Shown here: in pieces, positions 23,948-26,939 of the stretch
Position numbering within the stretch: position 1 is the first letter of the stretch
Layout of the letters: each line of letters starts with the position of its first letter
Assembly: GCA_937915725.1 (NCBI GenBank)
Contig: CALGGV010000034.1
Span: 1-26,939 of the forward strand
From: an uncultured Selenomonadales bacterium
GTDB taxonomy: Bacteria; Bacillota; Negativicutes; Selenomonadales; Selenomonadaceae
Direction: 5' to 3'
Length of the DNA stretch: 26,939 bases
Notes under the pieces: model-generated
What the model saw: the letters and a program-made list of their open reading frames with translations, nothing else
Told to the model about the DNA's origin: nothing
Databases searched by the model: none
Translations under genes and position numbers: made by a program

Positions 23948-24099
23948 CAAAGAAAGAATCTTTCGCCCGCCTGCGTTTTTCGCGTCTAACATTTTTTAAT
24001 TCAAAGTTCCAGCCGCGTTTTCTCACGTTACCTAAACTTAAAGTCCCAAGCAAAAACGGAGTGCGGCGGGCGTATAACGCGCGCCAACTTCTTTCTTTG
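23948..24099. repeat. Long imperfect palindrome, intergenic
   Basis: The 332-bp gap between the beta-barrel and the UPF0173 gene holds this element. CAAAGAAAGAA (23948-23958), CGCCCGCC (23964-23971) and CGTTTTT (23974-23980) are mirrored, in reverse order and complement, by AAAAACG (24052-24058), GGCGGGCG (24065-24072) and TTCTTTCTTTG (24089-24099). The arms are 33 to 48 bases around a 70-base centre. The GC-rich blocks contrast with the AT-rich surroundings. The pattern resembles a dispersed repeat or small non-autonomous element. Confidence 0.75.
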
Positions 24100-24204
24100 T
24101 AAACATTCTCTAACAGTTTCTAAAAATTTTTCTGAAAACTACAAGGGAAATTTTATATTTGTAGCGAATTTAACCGCGTATTAATTTTTTGGAAGGAGAT
24201 AAAA

Positions 24205-24867
24205 ATGCTGACTTTTAATTATTACGGGCACGCTTGCTTTCAACTTGATGACGGAAATTATAAACTTTTGTTCGACCCCTTTTTGACTGGCAATCCTTTG
24301 GCGTCAATTAAGCCGGACGACGTCAAAGCAGATTATGTTTTAATCACGCACGCGCACGGCGATCACGTCGGCGACGGCTACGAAATTGTTAAAAATAATA
24401 ACGCAACCGCTATTGGTATTCCTGAAATTACAGATTTTGGCGGCGAAAATGTCAAGTCAATCAATATGAATTTGGGCGGCACTTTAAATTTGCCGTTTGG
24501 ATTTGTGCGAATGGTTCCGGCGTTGCATAGCGCGGGAATTGCGGGCGGCGTTCCTTGCGGCTACGTTGTAGGAATTGGCGGCAAAGTCATTTATTTTGCA
24601 GGAGACACGGCACTTTTCGGCGATATGAAATTAATCGGCGAACGTGATAAAATCGACTATGCAATTTTACCAATAGGCGATCATTACACTATGGGAATTG
24701 AAGACGCCGCAAAGGCTGTTGAATTTTTGGGCGCAAAAAATGTTATTCCCGTTCATTACAACACGTGGGACGTTATCAAACAAAATCCTGAAGACTTTAA
24801 AAAATTAGTTAAAAATGCAAATGTTTATATCGTCAAGCCCGGCGAATCTTTGAATTTGAATGCGTAA
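24205..24867 (+). CDS. UPF0173 metallo-beta-lactamase-fold hydrolase
   Basis: The 220-residue cytoplasmic protein of the UPF0173 family (B. subtilis YtkL-like) starts at ATG 24205 after GGAAGGAGATAAAA. Metal-binding motifs are YGHACFQL near the N-terminus, HAHGDHVGDGYE (HxHxDH, about 50-61), HSAGI (about 112-116), FAGDTALFGDM (about 132-142) and PVHYNTWDV (about 185-193). The family is widely conserved and the substrate is not established. The length is normal. The 3' end overlaps miaA by 8 bases, so it is the first gene of a five-gene run to the EamA-type gene. Confidence 0.92.
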   Translation: MLTFNYYGHACFQLDDGNYKLLFDPFLTGNPLASIKPDDVKADYVLITHAHGDHVGDGYEIVKNNNATAIGIPEITDFGGENVKSINMNLGGTLNLPFGFVRMVPALHSAGIAGGVPCGYVVGIGGKVIYFAGDTALFGDMKLIGERDKIDYAILPIGDHYTMGIEDAAKAVEFLGAKNVIPVHYNTWDVIKQNPEDFKKLVKNANVYIVKPGESLNLNA

Positions 24868-25654
24868 TGTCATAAAAGAATTTGACGCCGAGCCTTTTGA
24901 CTTGACAAAAATTTTAAATTCGGTACAATCATTCAGTTTGCAAAATTCTTCGCAAGAAAAAGTTTTGGTAATTTTGGGCGCAACTGCAACCGGTAAATCT
25001 TCACTTGCAATGAAATTGGCGGAATTTTTGGGTACGGAAATTATTTCTGCTGATTCAATGTCGGTGTATAAAAATTTTAATATCGGCACGGCTAAGCCGA
25101 CTGCGCAGGAATTAAAAAAAATTCGCCACCATTTGATTAACATTTTGGAGCCGGAAGAAAAATTTAGCGTTGCAGAATTTGTAAACCGCGCCGCTAAAAT
25201 TATAACCAAAATTAATTTGTGCGGCAAAATTCCTATCGTTGTTGGCGGTACGGGGCTTTATATTCAAGCTTTAATCGAAGGTTACAAATTTAAAAATAAT
25301 TCCAAAAGTCAAGAAAAAATTTTTTCAGATACAGGAAAACTCAAATATACCGCGCTTGTTATCGGTTTAACTTCCAATCGCCAAAATCTTTATGAACGAA
25401 TTAACAGACGTACAAAAGAAATGTTCGACGCCGGACTTGTTGAGGAAGTTCAAGGGCTTTTAAATTCCGGCGTAAATCCAAATGCTCAAGCGATGCTCGG
25501 TATTGGCTACAAAGAAACGATTGAATTTTTACAAGGCAAGGCAAATTTGGACGAAACAATTTCAAAAGTTAGTCAAGCTACAAGAAATTTTGCCAAACGT
25601 CAACTTACTTGGTATCGTCGTATGAATTACATCAAGTTTTACAACGTAGAATAA
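24860..25654 (+). CDS. miaA: tRNA dimethylallyltransferase MiaA, lacking the insertion domain
   Basis: MiaA adds a dimethylallyl group to A37 of tRNAs reading UNN codons. Seen here: P-loop GATATGKS, IISADSMSVYKNFNIGTAKP, HHLINILEP, VVGGTGLYIQALIEGYKF, then YERINRRTKEMFDAGLVEEV, MLGIGYKE and NFAKRQLTWYRRM. The protein is 264 residues, against about 310 usually. Between GYKF and KNNSKSQEK about 58 residues are missing, covering the helical insertion that includes the family segment NDxRRVIRALEV. The reading frame stays intact. The start at 24860 overlaps UPF0173. It adds a 34-residue N-terminal extension, and an internal TTG near 24938 is possible. Whether the shortened enzyme works is unknown; it keeps the core nucleotide and tRNA-binding motifs. 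Confidence 0.92.
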   Translation: MRNVIKEFDAEPFDLTKILNSVQSFSLQNSSQEKVLVILGATATGKSSLAMKLAEFLGTEIISADSMSVYKNFNIGTAKPTAQELKKIRHHLINILEPEEKFSVAEFVNRAAKIITKINLCGKIPIVVGGTGLYIQALIEGYKFKNNSKSQEKIFSDTGKLKYTALVIGLTSNRQNLYERINRRTKEMFDAGLVEEVQGLLNSGVNPNAQAMLGIGYKETIEFLQGKANLDETISKVSQATRNFAKRQLTWYRRMNYIKFYNVE

Positions 25655-25678
25655 AAAATTTTTAAAGGAGTTTTTCAA

Positions 25679-25945
25679 ATGGCTACAAAACCTATCAACA
25701 TTCAGGACAACTTCCTAAATCAAGCGCGTAAGGAAAATATTGTCGTAGTGATTCACCTTGTCAACGGCTTTCAGCTAAAAGGCTTAGTGCGCGGATTTGA
25801 TAATTTTACCGTCGTTCTTGAAACAATGGGCAAACAACAGATGATTTATAAGCACGCAATTTCCACAATCACTCCTACAAGAGCTTTCAGCACTAATTCC
25901 GGCGAAAAATCTGCGGCTAAAGACGAAGTTGCAACCGAAGACTAA
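25679..25945 (+). CDS. hfq: RNA chaperone Hfq
   Basis: The 88-residue Sm-like protein has ribosome site AAAGGAG before ATG 25679. The Sm1 motif includes FLNQARKENIVVVIHLVNGF and QLKGLVRGFDNFTVVLE. The Sm2 motif is IYKHAISTITP. Gln9-region and the KH (YKHAIS) signature of Hfq are present. A polar tail (SGEKSAAKDEVATED) follows. It forms a hexameric ring that pairs small RNAs with mRNAs and binds U-rich tails. It is 25 bp after miaA, the usual neighbour in many bacteria. Confidence 0.97.
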   Translation: MATKPINIQDNFLNQARKENIVVVIHLVNGFQLKGLVRGFDNFTVVLETMGKQQMIYKHAISTITPTRAFSTNSGEKSAAKDEVATED

Positions 25946-25961
25946 AAATCTTTCAGCAAAA

Positions 25962-26393
25962 ATGACTAGAGGCTTTGAGATTCTGCAAGGTTACGAAAAA
26001 AGCGGAATAATTTTACCAACACGAAAAACTGCGCTAAGTGCGGGCTACGATTTACAAGCCGCCGAAAATGTTTTAGTGTCGAATAAAAAAATTTCGCTCG
26101 TTCCAACAGGTCTCAAAGCTTTTATGTTGCCTGATGAAGTTTTGATGATTTACATTCGTTCAAGTTTGGCGGTAAAGTACGGCGTAACTTTGGCAAATGG
26201 CGTGGGCGTTATCGACGCAGATTATAACGACCATATTATTTTGCCGGTTGTAAGTTTTTTGGGCGAATTTGAAATTAAAAAGGGTATGAGAATTGCGCAG
26301 GGAATTTTTCAAAAATATTTGCCGATTGACGGCGATAAAATAGGAATTGGAGCGGTTCGCGCAGGGCGTTTCGGCTCGACGGGAGAATTTTAA
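25962..26393 (+). CDS. dut: dUTP diphosphatase (dUTPase)
   Basis: Start is taken as ATG 25962 (MTRGFEILQGYEKSGIILPT), 16 bases after the hfq stop, rather than an in-frame TTG inside hfq. The ribosome site is weak, so translation may be coupled. The 143-residue trimeric all-beta enzyme converts dUTP to dUMP and pyrophosphate. Motifs: I, SAGYDLQAAE; II, RSSLAVKYGV; III, NGVGVIDADYNDHI with the catalytic Asp; IV, RIAQGIFQKY; V, RFGSTGEF, the P-loop-like C-terminus. All five are present and in order. Confidence 0.96.
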   Translation: MTRGFEILQGYEKSGIILPTRKTALSAGYDLQAAENVLVSNKKISLVPTGLKAFMLPDEVLMIYIRSSLAVKYGVTLANGVGVIDADYNDHIILPVVSFLGEFEIKKGMRIAQGIFQKYLPIDGDKIGIGAVRAGRFGSTGEF

Positions 26394-26394
26394 A

Positions 26395-26808
26395 ATGTGG
26401 CTGATATTTGCGTTGCTTGCGTCGATTTTTGCGGCACTTACAGCGATTTTGGCGAAAATTGGAATTGAAGGCGTCAACTCAAATTTGGCAACGGCAATTC
26501 GTACGGCGGTAGTTTTGGTAATGGCGTGGGCGGTAGTTTTTTTGACGAACGCGCAGGCGGGAATTTCTGCAATTTCTCAAAAAAGTTGGTTGTTTTTGAT
26601 TTTGTCGGGGCTTGCAACGGGCGCATCGTGGCTTTTTTACTACAAAGCGTTACAAGTCGGCGAAGTTTCAAAAGTTGTACCAATAGACAAATTAAGCATA
26701 GTTATCACAATAATTTTGGCAGTTTTAATTTTGGGCGAAACAGTTTCGACAAAATCAATTATAGGCTGTCTGCTAATAGCCGCCGGTACTTTGTTAATGG
26801 TACTTTGA
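26395..26808 (+). CDS. EamA-family (single-repeat DMT) transporter
   Basis: The ATG at 26395 lies one base after the dut stop, with GGGAG ten bases upstream. The 137-residue protein has five hydrophobic helices (MWLIFALLASIFAALTAILA, TAIRTAVVLVMAWAVVFL, KSWLFLILSGLATGASWLFY, KLSIVITIILAVLILGE, SIIGCLLIAAGTLLMVL). The EamA pattern of one five-helix repeat includes YYKALQVGEVSKVVPIDKLS. It is a half-length protein relative to ten-helix EamA carriers and should dimerise. The substrate is unknown. It ends the UPF0173-miaA-hfq-dut run. No terminator is seen after it, and the remaining 131 bases to the edge hold no clear gene. Confidence 0.9.
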   Translation: MWLIFALLASIFAALTAILAKIGIEGVNSNLATAIRTAVVLVMAWAVVFLTNAQAGISAISQKSWLFLILSGLATGASWLFYYKALQVGEVSKVVPIDKLSIVITIILAVLILGETVSTKSIIGCLLIAAGTLLMVL

Positions 26809-26939
26809 AAAATTTTCATACGCTTTTTAGTCAAAAATCGATTTTAAGGCAGGTTAAAAAAATTTTTAGTATAAAATATCATAGAAATTTTTGAAGGCGG
26901 CTTTACGTTAAAATTAGAGGCAATTTTGGGCATTTTTTA

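Noticed and set aside
26820..26939. Possible start of another gene at the right edge
   Set aside because: A TATAAAAT box near 26870 and a GAAGGCGG motif are present, but no acceptable start codon follows in a frame that stays convincingly coding before the window ends.

Overview
The window looks like a low-GC chromosomal segment from an anaerobic Gram-positive-lineage bacterium that has an outer membrane, most plausibly a member of the Negativicutes (Selenomonas/Phascolarctobacterium-like). This rests on the base composition (many AAAATTTTT runs), the miaA-hfq adjacency, a Bacillus-type (PBSX/Xkd) phage tail remnant, LytTR signalling, and a secreted protein that ends like an outer-membrane beta-barrel. 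The taxonomic call is inference.

Positions 1-5100 are a decayed accessory zone. A tetR-type regulator (running off the left edge) faces a divergent carboxylesterase pseudogene across two perfect operator palindromes. The esterase carries a frameshift and a stop, and is cut by an ORF-less group II intron. The intron is followed by a broken serine resolvase instead of the rest of the esterase. Next come minus-strand phage-like leftovers: a short DUF1492-like ORF, a broken XRE repressor and a heavily decayed phage/plasmid primase-DUF927 gene.

Positions 5100-13560 are a signalling block. A GHKL (AgrC-like) kinase and a LytTR (AgrA-like) regulator are convergent and overlap at their 3' ends. They are followed by a plus-strand operon: a 1254-residue hybrid kinase with two Cache sensors and a dead first HisKA, a membrane-anchored receiver with its phospho-Asp replaced by Glu, a tandem receiver protein, and a TPR lipoprotein. 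Together they look like a phosphorelay without an obvious DNA-binding output.

Positions 13560-16800, all minus strand, hold two small secreted proteins, an IS3-family transposase remnant, and the three last baseplate genes (DUF2577, DUF2634/XkdS, XkdT/gpJ) of a PBSX-like prophage, damaged at both ends.

Positions 16839-18947 hold the most notable gene: a stand-alone 702-residue TM1812/Csx1-like CARF protein with a HEPN ribonuclease motif and a C-terminal domain resembling Csx20, a predicted ring nuclease. No cas genes or CRISPR array are visible in the window. This would be a cyclic-oligoadenylate-activated RNase carrying its own off-switch.

Positions 19016-26939 are mostly housekeeping: a small Ala-rich membrane-active-looking protein, type II NADH dehydrogenase, a TrkH potassium transporter, a translationally coupled pair of envelope proteins, a 150-bp imperfect palindrome, and a tight operon of UPF0173 hydrolase, miaA (lacking its insertion domain), hfq, dut and an EamA-type transporter.
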